Shown piece by piece: positions 1-8,606 of a stretch of DNA of 64,000 bases. The translations under genes and the position numbers were made by a program. Each line of letters starts with the position of its first letter. The first letter of the stretch is position 1. Origin of the DNA: Stutzerimonas stutzeri (GTDB taxonomy: Bacteria; Pseudomonadota; Gammaproteobacteria; Pseudomonadales; Pseudomonadaceae); assembly GCF_002890915.1 (NCBI RefSeq), contig NZ_POUT01000013.1:40868-104867 (forward strand), read 5' to 3'. The notes under the pieces are model-generated. The model searched no databases, had not been told where the DNA came from, and saw only the letters and a list, made by a program, of their open reading frames with translations.

Positions 1-5
1 GGGCA

Positions 6-1022
6 TCACTCCAGGGTCAGCACGACCCGGCCGCGCGGGATGCCGCTTTCCACGTATTCGTGGGCTTCGACGACCTGCTCGAAGCGGAATTCGCGATCGA
101 CCTGCGGCTTGATCAGGCGGTCGGCCGTCAGTTGGTTGATATGCTGCAGCGCCCGCTCCACCGCTTCGCGATTCTGCTCGATGCCAAGCTCCGGCTGGCC
201 GGTGAAGTCGCACAGGCAATGCAGGAAGAACTTGAAGTTCTTCTTGAACGCCGCACAGACCGGAAGAGCCGTCTCGTTGCCACCGTTCATGCCATACAGG
301 ATCAGCTTGCCCCGCGGCGCCATCACGTCGCCCAGCAGTTTCATCTGCGAACCGCCGCAGGCATCGAGCACCACCTCGACACCACGGCCCTCGGTGATCT
401 TCTGCAGGCGGCCAACCAGATCCTCTTCCTCGCTGACGATCACCGTATCCGCGCCCAGTTCGCGCAGATAGTCGCGATCGGCCGCGGTATCGCAGGTGGC
501 GATGACCCGCCCACCCAACGCCCGGGTCAGCTGTACCGCCGCCGGGCCGGTGCAGTGCGCCGCCTGGTTGATCAGCACGTACTGGCCGGGCTCCAGCTGC
601 GCCAGTTCGACCAGCGCGAAATAACTCACCAGCATCGGCGTGTAGTGGATCGCCGCCTCGCTGGCGCTGAGCATGTCCGGGTAATGCACCAGTGCCTGCT
701 GCGGCAGCAGCGCATGCTCGGCGTACAGCGGATACTGGTTCGGGTCGTGCGCCGGAAAGCCGGCTACCCGATCGCCGACGTCGAAACCCTGGACGCCCTC
801 GCCCACCGCCAGCACTTCACCCGCCACCTCGCTGCCGAGCCCGGCCGGCAGGCGCGCATGCCGCGGCGCCAGGTCCTGCCGCCAGAGCACGTCGTTCCAG
901 CTGACGCCGATGGCGTGCACGTCGATGAGCACCTCGCCGGGGCCAGGAACGGGTATCGTGCGTTCTTCATAACGCAGCACATCGGCCAGGCCGAAGTGGT
1001 GAAAACGGATGATGCGGGACAT
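6..1022 (-). CDS. mexS: MexS-like zinc-type quinone oxidoreductase / alcohol dehydrogenase
   Basis: A 338-residue medium-chain dehydrogenase/reductase. It has an N-terminal GroES-like part (GxGEVLIDVHAIGVSWNDVLW) and a nucleotide-binding part, and it lacks the structural-zinc Cys cluster. The start is the ATG at 1022, which follows an AGGAG ribosome-binding site; the open frame continues upstream but without family-like sequence. It lies head-to-head with a mexT gene, the arrangement of mexS-mexT in P. aeruginosa. There MexS is an oxidoreductase whose loss activates MexT and hence MexEF-OprN, probably through a build-up of reactive electrophiles. Function here is inferred from similarity and context; the substrate is unknown. 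Confidence 0.85.
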   Translation of the reverse strand: MSRIIRFHHFGLADVLRYEERTIPVPGPGEVLIDVHAIGVSWNDVLWRQDLAPRHARLPAGLGSEVAGEVLAVGEGVQGFDVGDRVAGFPAHDPNQYPLYAEHALLPQQALVHYPDMLSASEAAIHYTPMLVSYFALVELAQLEPGQYVLINQAAHCTGPAAVQLTRALGGRVIATCDTAADRDYLRELGADTVIVSEEEDLVGRLQKITEGRGVEVVLDACGGSQMKLLGDVMAPRGKLILYGMNGGNETALPVCAAFKKNFKFFLHCLCDFTGQPELGIEQNREAVERALQHINQLTADRLIKPQVDREFRFEQVVEAHEYVESGIPRGRVVLTLE

Positions 1023-1095
1023 GGCGACTCCTCGCCTTACTACTGTGCAAACGGACTCTATCGTCAGTATCGTCACAACTCCAGCCAGCAGCATG

Positions 1096-1117
1096 GATTC
1101 CGGTCGATAGTTGCCAT
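1096..1117. promoter_or_regulatory. Possible MexT (LysR-type) binding site
   Basis: The mexS-mexT intergenic region contains GTCGAT at 1103-1108, then four bases and GCCAT. This fits the right half of the published MexT box (ATCA-N5-GTCGAT-N4-ACYAT) with one mismatch. The left ATCA half is not preserved, so this is a partial match only. Its position between the divergent genes suits a LysR-type regulator. Confidence 0.35.
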
Positions 1118-1285
1118 GCACGGGAATGATGGACAACCGTATGTATCCGCGCCGGCCCCATTGCAGGTTTGTGCAGTTTGCAAGCGGAATTGGGCATGCC
1201 GCCGTCAGGCGAAGCTGTCTAGAATGCAGATCACCTCCAGCGCCGGGCACCTTTCGTCCGGCCCCAGGCCCGAAGTGAACCAGGC

Positions 1286-2203
1286 ATGAATCGCAACGAC
1301 CTTCGCCGCGTCGACCTCAACCTGCTGATCGTCTTCGAAACGCTGATGCATGAGCGCAGCGTCACCCGCGCCGCGGAAAAGCTGTTCCTCGGCCAGCCGG
1401 CGATCAGCGCCGCGCTGGCACGGCTGCGCACGCTGTTCGACGATCCACTGTTCGTGCGCACCGGGCGGAGCATGGAGCCCACCGCCCGCGCGCAGGAAAT
1501 CGCGCAGTTGCTGTCGCCGGCGCTCGACTCGATTTCCACGGCGGTCAGCCGCGCCTCGACCTTCGACCCGGCGACCAGCACCCAGGTGTTTCGCATCGGC
1601 CTGACCGACGAGGTGGAATTCGCCCTGCTGCCGCCGCTGCTGCGCCGCCTGCGCGCCGAGGCACCGGACGTGGTGCTGGTGGTGCGCCGCGCCAATTACC
1701 TGCTGATGCCCGGGCTGCTGGCCTCGGGCGAGATTTCCGTGGGCGTCTGCTACACCGAGGAGCTGCCAGCCAACGCCAAGCGCAAGGTGCTGCGCCGGCC
1801 CAAGCCGATGCTGCTGCGCGCCGACAGCATTCCCGGGCGCATCAGCATGGAGGACTACTGCGCCCGGCCGCACGCGATGGTGTCCTTCGCCGGCGACCTC
1901 AACGGCTACATCGACGAGGAGCTGGCGCTGCATGGCTGCAAGCGCAAGGTGGTGCTGGCGGTGCCGCAGTTCAACGGCCTGGCCAGCCTGCTCGCCGGCA
2001 CCGACATCATCGCCACGGTGCCCGACTACGCGGCCGCCGCCCTGGCCGCCAACGGCGGCGTGCGCGCCGAGCCGCTGCCCTTCGAGACCAGCCAGGACTT
2101 CGAACTCTCCATGGCCTGGCGCGGCGCCCAGGACAACGACCCCGCCGAGCGCTGGTTGCGCTCGCGCATCCAGATGTTCGTCGGCGATCCGGACAGCCTG
2201 TAG
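1286..2203 (+). CDS. mexT: LysR-type transcriptional activator MexT
   Basis: A 305-residue LysR-type regulator. It has an N-terminal winged helix-turn-helix (about residues 8-67, including SVTRAAEKLFLGQPAISAAL) and a C-terminal effector domain ending in FVGDPDSL. From memory it closely matches P. aeruginosa MexT throughout. MexT activates mexEF-oprN and mexS under electrophile or nitrosative stress. Only one copy of the CGGCCAGC octamer occurs near 1390-1397; some PAO1 lines carry a tandem second copy that breaks the protein. The frame here is open over full length, so MexT should be functional. The TAG stop is also the first three bases of an inverted-repeat element. Confidence 0.93.
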   Translation: MNRNDLRRVDLNLLIVFETLMHERSVTRAAEKLFLGQPAISAALARLRTLFDDPLFVRTGRSMEPTARAQEIAQLLSPALDSISTAVSRASTFDPATSTQVFRIGLTDEVEFALLPPLLRRLRAEAPDVVLVVRRANYLLMPGLLASGEISVGVCYTEELPANAKRKVLRRPKPMLLRADSIPGRISMEDYCARPHAMVSFAGDLNGYIDEELALHGCKRKVVLAVPQFNGLASLLAGTDIIATVPDYAAAALAANGGVRAEPLPFETSQDFELSMAWRGAQDNDPAERWLRSRIQMFVGDPDSL

Positions 2204-2357
2204 GGTGGAAAACGGCGCAGCCTTTTCCACGCGTATTCCCGCCCAGCACGCCGTCACGCCTTTCTCGACTTCACTGCCCAGTGCCCTGACCGCCTGCTGA
2301 CGCAGCCGATCGACGCGCGAATCGGTGGAAAAGACCTGGCGGTCGTTTTCCACCCTA
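2201..2357. repeat. 157-bp intergenic element with inverted ends
   Basis: The left end at 2201-2214 (TAGGGTGGAAAACG) is matched perfectly in inverse at 2344-2357. A second inverted pair lies inside: CTTTTCCAC near 2222-2230 and GTGGAAAAG near 2326-2334. There is no coding capacity. It resembles the small intergenic REP/MITE-like elements of Pseudomonas. It overlaps the stop codon of the LysR gene and lies upstream of mexE, so it could affect transcript ends or the mexE promoter. Confidence 0.7.
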
Positions 2358-2379
2358 CCGTTATTGCCTGCTGCTGATG

Positions 2380-2410
2380 ATCGATGCGCAATCATCATCG
2401 GCAATGATAT
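2380..2410. promoter_or_regulatory. Possible regulator site upstream of mexE
   Basis: ATCGAT at 2380-2385 is followed by five bases and ATCAT. ATCAT also pairs as an inverted repeat with ATGAT near 2404-2408. This vaguely resembles a MexT box about 90-115 nt upstream of the mexE start. The match is weak, and it is listed because MexT is expected to act somewhere in this interval. Confidence 0.25.
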
Positions 2411-2496
2411 TCACCTTCGCCCCATTCGATTTCCGCCGGACGGGGCAGCCGCGCAGACTCCACAACCTCGATAAAACCCGACTTGCGGAGTCAAGC

Positions 2497-3726
2497 ATGG
2501 AACGTTCCCTCAACGCCTTGCGTTTTCCCCTTATAGCCTTGGCGGTCGTCATCACGGCCGCCTGTGGCAAGGCGCCGGAGGCCACCCAGTCAGGGATGCC
2601 GCCGCCGGCCGTCAGTGTCGCCGAAGTGATCGAGCAGCGAGTGACCGAGTGGGACGAGCTCACCGGCCGCCTGGAAGCGCCGGAATCGGTTGAAATCCGC
2701 CCGCGCGTCTCCGGTTTCATCGACCAGGTGGCCTTCGAGGAAGGCGCCCTGGTAAAGAAAGGCGACCTCCTGTTCCAGATCGACCCGCGCCCGTTCCAGG
2801 CCGAGGTCAAGCGCCTTCAGGCACAGCTGCAACAGGCGCGCGCCACCCAGCAGCGCACCGTCGCCGAGGCCGAGCGCGGCGAGCGTCTGCGGCAGAAAAA
2901 CGCCATTTCCGCCGAACTGGCCGATGCCCGCATCAGCGCCGCCAGCGAAGCACGCTCGGCGGTCGCGGCGATCCAGGCGCAGCTCGACAGGGCGCAGCTG
3001 GACCTGTCCTTCACTCGCGTCACTGCGCCGATCGACGGCCGCGCCGGCCGTGCGCTGATCACCGCCGGCAACCTGGTCAACGCTGGCGAGGCGCTGCTGA
3101 CTACGCTGGTCTCCACCGACAAGGTCTACGCCTACTTCGAGGCCGACGAGCGCACCTACCTGAAGTACCGCGAGCTGGCCCGCGAGGGCGCGCGTGGCGA
3201 GGCGACACCGGTGTACCTCGGGCTGTCCAGCGAGGACGGTCATCCGCACCTGGGCCGCATGGACTTCGTCGACAACCAGGTCGATCCGCGCACCGGCACC
3301 ATCCGCGGCCGGGCGGTGTTCGACAACCGCGACGGCAGCTTCACCCCAGGGCTCTATGCGCGGCTCAAGCTGGTCGGCAGCGCCACCTACGACGCGGTGT
3401 TGATCAAGGACGTGGCGGTCGGCACGGACCTGGGCAAGAAGTTCGTCCTGGTCCTGGCCGAGGACGACACCGTGGCCTACCGGCCGGTGGAGCTCGGGCC
3501 CAAGCTCGAGGGCCTGCGCATCGTGCGCAGCGGCCTGGCCAAGGGCGAGCGCATCGTGGTCAACGGCCTGCAGCGGGTGCGCCCGGGCAGCCCGGTGCAG
3601 CCGGAATCCGTGCCCATGGCCGACGCCGAGACGCTGGCCATGCTGAGGCAGCAGAACCGCGCGATCAGCGAGGCGATGAAACCGCAGGTGGTCGAGCGCA
3701 CGCTGGCCCAGCGCCCGAGCAGCTGA
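2497..3726 (+). CDS. mexE: RND efflux periplasmic adaptor lipoprotein MexE
   Basis: A 409-residue membrane-fusion protein. The signal peptide ends in a lipobox (ITAAC, lipid-bearing Cys23). It is followed by a barrel-sandwich region (RPRVSGFIDQVAFEEGALVKKGD), a coiled-coil hairpin (about residues 105-170) and beta-barrel regions. It links the inner-membrane pump MexF to the outer-membrane channel OprN. The start is the ATG at 2497 behind CGGAG; an earlier in-frame start would add a tail without a signal peptide. It is the first gene of the efflux operon, 98 bp before mexF. Family substrates include chloramphenicol, fluoroquinolones, trimethoprim and quinolone signal precursors. Confidence 0.92.
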   Translation: MERSLNALRFPLIALAVVITAACGKAPEATQSGMPPPAVSVAEVIEQRVTEWDELTGRLEAPESVEIRPRVSGFIDQVAFEEGALVKKGDLLFQIDPRPFQAEVKRLQAQLQQARATQQRTVAEAERGERLRQKNAISAELADARISAASEARSAVAAIQAQLDRAQLDLSFTRVTAPIDGRAGRALITAGNLVNAGEALLTTLVSTDKVYAYFEADERTYLKYRELAREGARGEATPVYLGLSSEDGHPHLGRMDFVDNQVDPRTGTIRGRAVFDNRDGSFTPGLYARLKLVGSATYDAVLIKDVAVGTDLGKKFVLVLAEDDTVAYRPVELGPKLEGLRIVRSGLAKGERIVVNGLQRVRPGSPVQPESVPMADAETLAMLRQQNRAISEAMKPQVVERTLAQRPSS

Positions 3727-3824
3727 CCATCACTCGACAGCAGCCCTGAACCCCGGCGCGCCAGGCGCGCCCATCCGATCGATCCGCCAGGGCGCGCCCG
3801 CCGCGCCCTCCCCCGGAGTGCGCC

Positions 3825-6800
3825 ATGAATTTCTCGCAATTCTTCATCAAGCGGCCGATTTTCGCCGCCGTGCTGTCACTGGTGATCCTCATCGGCGGCG
3901 CCATCTCGCTGTTCCAGCTGCCGATCAGCGAATACCCCGAAGTGGTGCCGCCCACCGTGGTGGTGCGCGCCAACTTCCCCGGCGCCAACCCCAAGGTAAT
4001 CGGCGAAACCGTCGCCTCGCCGCTGGAACAGGCCATCACTGGCGTCGAGGGCATGCTCTACATGTCGTCCCAGGCGACCGCCGACGGCAAGCTGACGCTG
4101 ACCATCACCTTCGCCCTCGGCACCGACCTGGACAACGCCCAGGTGCAGGTGCAGAACCGCGTGACGCGCACCATGCCGACGCTGCCCACCGAGGTGCAGC
4201 GCCTCGGTGTGACCGTGGACAAGGCCTCCCCCGACCTGACCATGGTGGTGCACCTGACCTCGCCGGATAACCGCTACGACATGCTCTACCTGTCCAACTA
4301 CGCCGCGCTCAACGTCAAGGACGAGCTGGCGCGGTTGGACGGCGTGGGCGACGTGCAGTTGTTCGGCATGGGCGATTATTCGCTGCGCGTCTGGCTCGAC
4401 CCGAACAAGGTCGCCCAGCGCAACCTCACCGCCAGCGACGTGGTCGCCGCCATCCGCGAACAGAACCGCCAGGTCGCCGCCGGTGCCCTGGGCGCGCCGC
4501 CGGCGCCGGGCGCCACCGACTTCCAGCTGTCGATCAACACCCAGGGCCGCCTGGTCGACGAGGAGGAGTTCGAGAACATCGTGGTGCGCGCCGCCGAGGA
4601 CGGCGAGATCACCCGCCTGAAGGACATCGCCCGCATCGAGCTGGGTTCCAGCCAGTACGCCCTGCGTTCGCTGCTCAACAACCAGCCGGCGGTGGCCATC
4701 CCGATCTTCCAGCGTCCGGGCTCGAACGCCATCGCCATCTCCGACCTGGTGCGTGAGCGCATGGCCCAGCTGAAGCAGGACTTCCCCCAGGGCGTGGACT
4801 ACGAGATCGTCTACGACCCGACCATCTTCGTACGCGGCTCCATCGAGGCGGTGGTACACACCCTGCTCGAGGCCATCGTGCTGGTGGTGCTGGTGGTGAT
4901 CCTATTCCTGCAGACCTGGCGCGCCTCGATCATTCCGCTGGCCGCCGTGCCGGTGTCGCTGATCGGCACCTTCGCGGTGATGCACCTGCTCGGCTTTTCG
5001 CTCAACGCGCTGTCGCTGTTCGGCCTGGTGCTGGCCATCGGCATCGTGGTGGACGACGCCATCGTCGTGGTGGAGAACGTCGAGCGCAACATCGGCCTCG
5101 GCAAGTCGCCGGTGGACGCCACCCGCCAGGCCATGAAGGAAGTCACCGGGCCGATCATCGCCACCGCCCTGGTGCTCTGTGCGGTGTTCATCCCGACCGC
5201 CTTCATCTCCGGCCTGACCGGGCAGTTCTACCAGCAGTTCGCGTTGACCATCGCCATCTCGACGGTGATCTCGGCGTTCAACTCGCTGACCCTGTCGCCG
5301 GCCCTGGCGGCCACCCTGCTCAAGGCCCACGATGCGCCCAAGGACGGTTTCTCGCGGCTGCTCGACCGACTGTTCGGCGGCTGGCTGTTCCGCCCGTTCA
5401 ACCGCATGTTCGACCGCGCCAGCCATGGTTACGTTGGCATGGTGCGGCGCATCCTGCGCGGCAGTGCCGTGGCGCTGGTGGTCTATGTCGGCCTGGTGGG
5501 CCTGGGTTACCTGGGCTTCGCCAGCACCCCGACCGGCTTCGTTCCGCAGCAGGACAAGCAGTACCTGGTCGCCTTCGCCCAGCTGCCGGACGCCGCCACC
5601 CTGGATCGCACCGAGGACGTGATCAAGCGCATGTCGGAAATCGCCGGCAAGCACCCGGGCGTGGAGAACACCGTGGCCTTCCCGGGGCTGTCGATCAACG
5701 GCTTCACCAACAGCCCGAACAGCGGCATCGTCTTCACCCCGCTCAAGCCCTTCGATGAGCGCAAGGACCCGGCGCTGTCGGCCAATGCCATCGCGGCGGA
5801 CCTGAACGACCAGTTCGCGCAGATCCAGGATGCCTTCATCGCCATCTTCCCGCCGCCGCCCGTGCAGGGCCTGGGCACCATCGGCGGCTTCCGCGTGCAG
5901 GTGCAGGACCGCGGCAACCTCGGTTACGAGGAGCTGTACAAGCAGGTACAGAACGTCATCGCCAAGAGCGCCGACTATCCCGAGCTGGCCGGTCTGTTCA
6001 CCAGCTACCAGGTCAACGTGCCACAGGTCGATGCCGACATCGACCGCGAGAAGGCCAAGACCCACGGCGTGGCCATCGACGACATCTTCGACACCATGCA
6101 GGTCTACCTGGGCTCGCTGTACGCCAACGACTTCAACCGCTTCGGCCGTACCTATCAGGTCAACGTCCAGGCCGACCAGAAGTTCCGCCTGGCGCCGGAG
6201 CAGATCGGCCAGCTGAAGGTACGCAACAACCGCGGCGAGATGGTGCCGTTGTCGACCTTCGTCAAGGTCAGCGACAGTGCCGGCCCCGACCGGGTGATGC
6301 ACTACAACGGCTTCCTCACCGCCGAGATCAACGGCGCCGCCGCGCCGGGCTACAGCTCCGGCCAGGCCGAGGCCGCCATGGAACACCTGCTGCGCGCCGA
6401 GCTGCCCAACGGCATGAGCTTCGAGTGGACCGAGCTGACCTACCAGCAGATCCTCGCCGGCAATACCGCGGTGTTCGTCTTCCCGCTCTGCGTGCTGCTG
6501 GCGTTCCTGGTGCTGGCCGCCCAGTACGAGAGCTGGAGCCTGCCGCTGGCGGTGATCCTGATCGTGCCGATGACGCTGCTCTGCGCCATCGCCGGGGTGA
6601 TCCTGGCCGGCAGCGACAACAACGTGTTCACCCAGATCGGCCTGATCGTGCTGGTGGGCCTGGCCTGCAAGAACGCCATCCTGCTGGTGGAGTTCGCCAA
6701 GGACAAACAGGAAGAAGGCATGGACCGCCTCGCCGCGGTGCTGGAAGCCTGCCGCCTGCGCCTGCGGCCGATCCTGATGACCAGCTTCGCCTTCATCATG

Positions 6801-6995
6801 GGCGTGGTGCCGCTGGTGCTGTCGAGCGGCGCCGGCGCCGAGATGCGCCATGCCATGGGTGTCGCGGTGTTTTCCGGGATGCTCGGCGTGACCTTCTTCG
6901 GGCTGCTGCTGACCCCGGTGTTCTATCTGGTGATTCGCGCCTTCGTCGAGAAACGCGAAGCGCGCAAGGCGGTATTCAAGGAGGCCCGCGCATGA
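3825..6995 (+). CDS. mexF: RND multidrug efflux pump, inner-membrane transporter MexF
   Basis: A 1,056-residue HAE1-family resistance-nodulation-division pump of standard length. It starts with the typical MNFSQFFIKRPIFAAVLSLV membrane helix. The sequence shows two halves, each with a large periplasmic loop, and the TM4 proton-relay segment GIVVDDAIVVVENVERN with paired acidic residues. It uses the proton gradient to expel hydrophobic compounds through MexE and OprN. The start is ATG at 3825 with a CGGAG site. Its TGA overlaps the next gene's ATG in an ATGA, indicating coupling. Regulation is expected from the upstream MexT. Confidence 0.95.
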   Translation: MNFSQFFIKRPIFAAVLSLVILIGGAISLFQLPISEYPEVVPPTVVVRANFPGANPKVIGETVASPLEQAITGVEGMLYMSSQATADGKLTLTITFALGTDLDNAQVQVQNRVTRTMPTLPTEVQRLGVTVDKASPDLTMVVHLTSPDNRYDMLYLSNYAALNVKDELARLDGVGDVQLFGMGDYSLRVWLDPNKVAQRNLTASDVVAAIREQNRQVAAGALGAPPAPGATDFQLSINTQGRLVDEEEFENIVVRAAEDGEITRLKDIARIELGSSQYALRSLLNNQPAVAIPIFQRPGSNAIAISDLVRERMAQLKQDFPQGVDYEIVYDPTIFVRGSIEAVVHTLLEAIVLVVLVVILFLQTWRASIIPLAAVPVSLIGTFAVMHLLGFSLNALSLFGLVLAIGIVVDDAIVVVENVERNIGLGKSPVDATRQAMKEVTGPIIATALVLCAVFIPTAFISGLTGQFYQQFALTIAISTVISAFNSLTLSPALAATLLKAHDAPKDGFSRLLDRLFGGWLFRPFNRMFDRASHGYVGMVRRILRGSAVALVVYVGLVGLGYLGFASTPTGFVPQQDKQYLVAFAQLPDAATLDRTEDVIKRMSEIAGKHPGVENTVAFPGLSINGFTNSPNSGIVFTPLKPFDERKDPALSANAIAADLNDQFAQIQDAFIAIFPPPPVQGLGTIGGFRVQVQDRGNLGYEELYKQVQNVIAKSADYPELAGLFTSYQVNVPQVDADIDREKAKTHGVAIDDIFDTMQVYLGSLYANDFNRFGRTYQVNVQADQKFRLAPEQIGQLKVRNNRGEMVPLSTFVKVSDSAGPDRVMHYNGFLTAEINGAAAPGYSSGQAEAAMEHLLRAELPNGMSFEWTELTYQQILAGNTAVFVFPLCVLLAFLVLAAQYESWSLPLAVILIVPMTLLCAIAGVILAGSDNNVFTQIGLIVLVGLACKNAILLVEFAKDKQEEGMDRLAAVLEACRLRLRPILMTSFAFIMGVVPLVLSSGAGAEMRHAMGVAVFSGMLGVTFFGLLLTPVFYLVIRAFVEKREARKAVFKEARA

Positions 6996-8380
6996 AGTTC
7001 TTTGCCCTATCCCTGCTCGCCCTGGCCGTGACCGGCTGCGCCGTCGGCCCGGGCTACCGCGCACCGCAGCCCGAACCGGCGCGCATCGCCCTGGCCGAAG
7101 GCAACGACTACGACCGTTCGCGCTTCGAAGCGGCCTGGTGGCACCAGTTCGAGGACCCGACGCTGGATGTACTGGTCAGTCGGGCACTGGCGGAAAACCG
7201 CGAGCTGCGCATCGCCTTCGCCAGGTTGCGCGCGGCCCACTCGATTCGCGACGACGATGCCAACGATCGCTTCCCCACGGTCACCGCCGGCGCCAGCGCC
7301 GACATCGGCAAGGCACAGCAGCCCGGCGTCACCGAGCGGCGGATCAACGCCGAGCGCTACGACCTGGGCCTGGACATGGCCTGGGAGCTGGACCTGTTCG
7401 GCCGCATCCAGCGCCGCCTGGAAGCCAGCGAAGCCCAGGCCGAGGCCGCCGAGGCCGAGCTCTACCAGCTGCAGGTCAGCCTGATCGCCGAACTGGTCGA
7501 CGCCTATGGCCAGTTGCGCGGCGCCCAGCTGCGCGAACGCATCGCCCGCGACAACCTGTCGAACCAGCGCGACTCCCACGAACTGACCGAGCAGTTGCGC
7601 GACGCCGGCATGGGCAGCGAACTGGACGTGCTGCGCGCCGACGCACGGCTGGCCGCCACCGAGGCCAGCCTGCCGCAACTGCAGGCGCAGCAAGCCCGCG
7701 CGCGCAACCGCATCGCCACCCTGCTCGGCCAGCGCGCCGACCGCCTCAGCGTGGACCTGTCGCCGCGCGAACTGCCGGCGATCGCCAAGGCGCTGCCGAT
7801 CGGCGACGCCGGGGAGCTGTTGCGCCGGCGGCCGGACATCCGCGCCGCCGAACGCCAGCTGGCCGCGGCGACCGCCACTGTCGGCGTGGCGACCGCCGAC
7901 CTGTTCCCGCGGGTGAGCCTGACCGGCTTTCTCGGCTTCATCGCCGGACGCGGTTCACAGATCGGCTCCAGCGCAGCCGAGGCCTGGGGTGTAGCACCGA
8001 GCATCAGCTGGGCGGCGTTCGACCTGGGCAGCGTGCGTGCCCGCCTGCGCGGTGCCGAAGCCGACGCCGACGCTGCCCTGGCGGGCTACGAGCAGCAGGT
8101 GCTACTGGCGCTGGAAGAGTCGGAGAACGCCTTCAGCGACTATGCCCGCGCCCAGGAGCGCCTGCTGTCGCTGCTGCGCCAGTCCACGGCCAGCCGCGCG
8201 GCCGCGCAACAGGCGGAAATCCGCTATCGCGAAGGCACGGTGGATTTCCTCGTGCTGCTGGACGCCGAGCGCGAACGGCTGGCCGCCGAGGACGCCCAGG
8301 CACAGGCGGAGGTGGAGCTGTACCGCGGCGTGGTGGCGCTGTACAAGGCGCTCGGCGGCGGCTGGCAAGCCGAAAGCTGA
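6992..8380 (+). CDS. oprN: Outer-membrane efflux channel lipoprotein OprN
   Basis: A 462-residue TolC/NodT-family outer-membrane factor. The signal peptide carries a lipobox (VTGC, Cys16), followed by the two repeated long alpha-helical hairpin regions typical of outer-membrane efflux proteins. It forms the trimeric exit duct of the MexEF pump. The ATG overlaps the mexF stop codon, and GGAGG sits just upstream in the end of mexF. It is the last gene of the operon. Given its direct fusion to a MexE/MexF pair, the OprN identity is more likely than OprM. Confidence 0.92.
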   Translation: MKFFALSLLALAVTGCAVGPGYRAPQPEPARIALAEGNDYDRSRFEAAWWHQFEDPTLDVLVSRALAENRELRIAFARLRAAHSIRDDDANDRFPTVTAGASADIGKAQQPGVTERRINAERYDLGLDMAWELDLFGRIQRRLEASEAQAEAAEAELYQLQVSLIAELVDAYGQLRGAQLRERIARDNLSNQRDSHELTEQLRDAGMGSELDVLRADARLAATEASLPQLQAQQARARNRIATLLGQRADRLSVDLSPRELPAIAKALPIGDAGELLRRRPDIRAAERQLAAATATVGVATADLFPRVSLTGFLGFIAGRGSQIGSSAAEAWGVAPSISWAAFDLGSVRARLRGAEADADAALAGYEQQVLLALEESENAFSDYARAQERLLSLLRQSTASRAAAQQAEIRYREGTVDFLVLLDAERERLAAEDAQAQAEVELYRGVVALYKALGGGWQAES

Positions 8381-8398
8381 ACGTTCGGTCATGTGTAC

Positions 8399-8432
8399 GC
8401 GCGCCTGGCGACCGAGACTCCGCCAGGCGCGC
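8399..8432. terminator. Strong GC hairpin after oprN
   Basis: A perfect 12-bp inverted repeat (GCGCGCCTGGCG at 8399-8410, matched at 8421-8432) with a 10-nt loop, 19 nt after the oprN stop. No T-tract follows, so it may be a stabilising structure or a factor-assisted end rather than a simple intrinsic terminator. The rest of 8433-8606 shows no clear feature. Confidence 0.45.
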
Positions 8433-8606
8433 GCCTGCCAGCGTGAAAATGTGATCTGATGCCGTTCCCATCATGTTGGCCGTGCAAAGCGCTTTCGATC
8501 GTCATCCATCTTTGGCATAAGGAACGGCTGAAAGCCCGAACGCGGTCGGCGGTAGCTCCAAGCCCGCACGGACGCACTGCCAACCAACCAGAATAAAGAG
8601 TCTTTC

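Noticed and set aside
1036..1044. CTTACTACT upstream of mexS as another copy of the cluster motif
   Set aside because: Only the short core matches, the TTGGTRCCG half is missing, and it lies between the ribosome site and promoter distance. It is probably chance, and it shows that the 9-bp core alone is not specific.
4902..7064. 720-codon open frame on minus opposite mexF
   Set aside because: It is a shadow frame caused by high GC; the translation is Gly/Gln/His-rich with no family resemblance, and mexF on plus is full length and well conserved.
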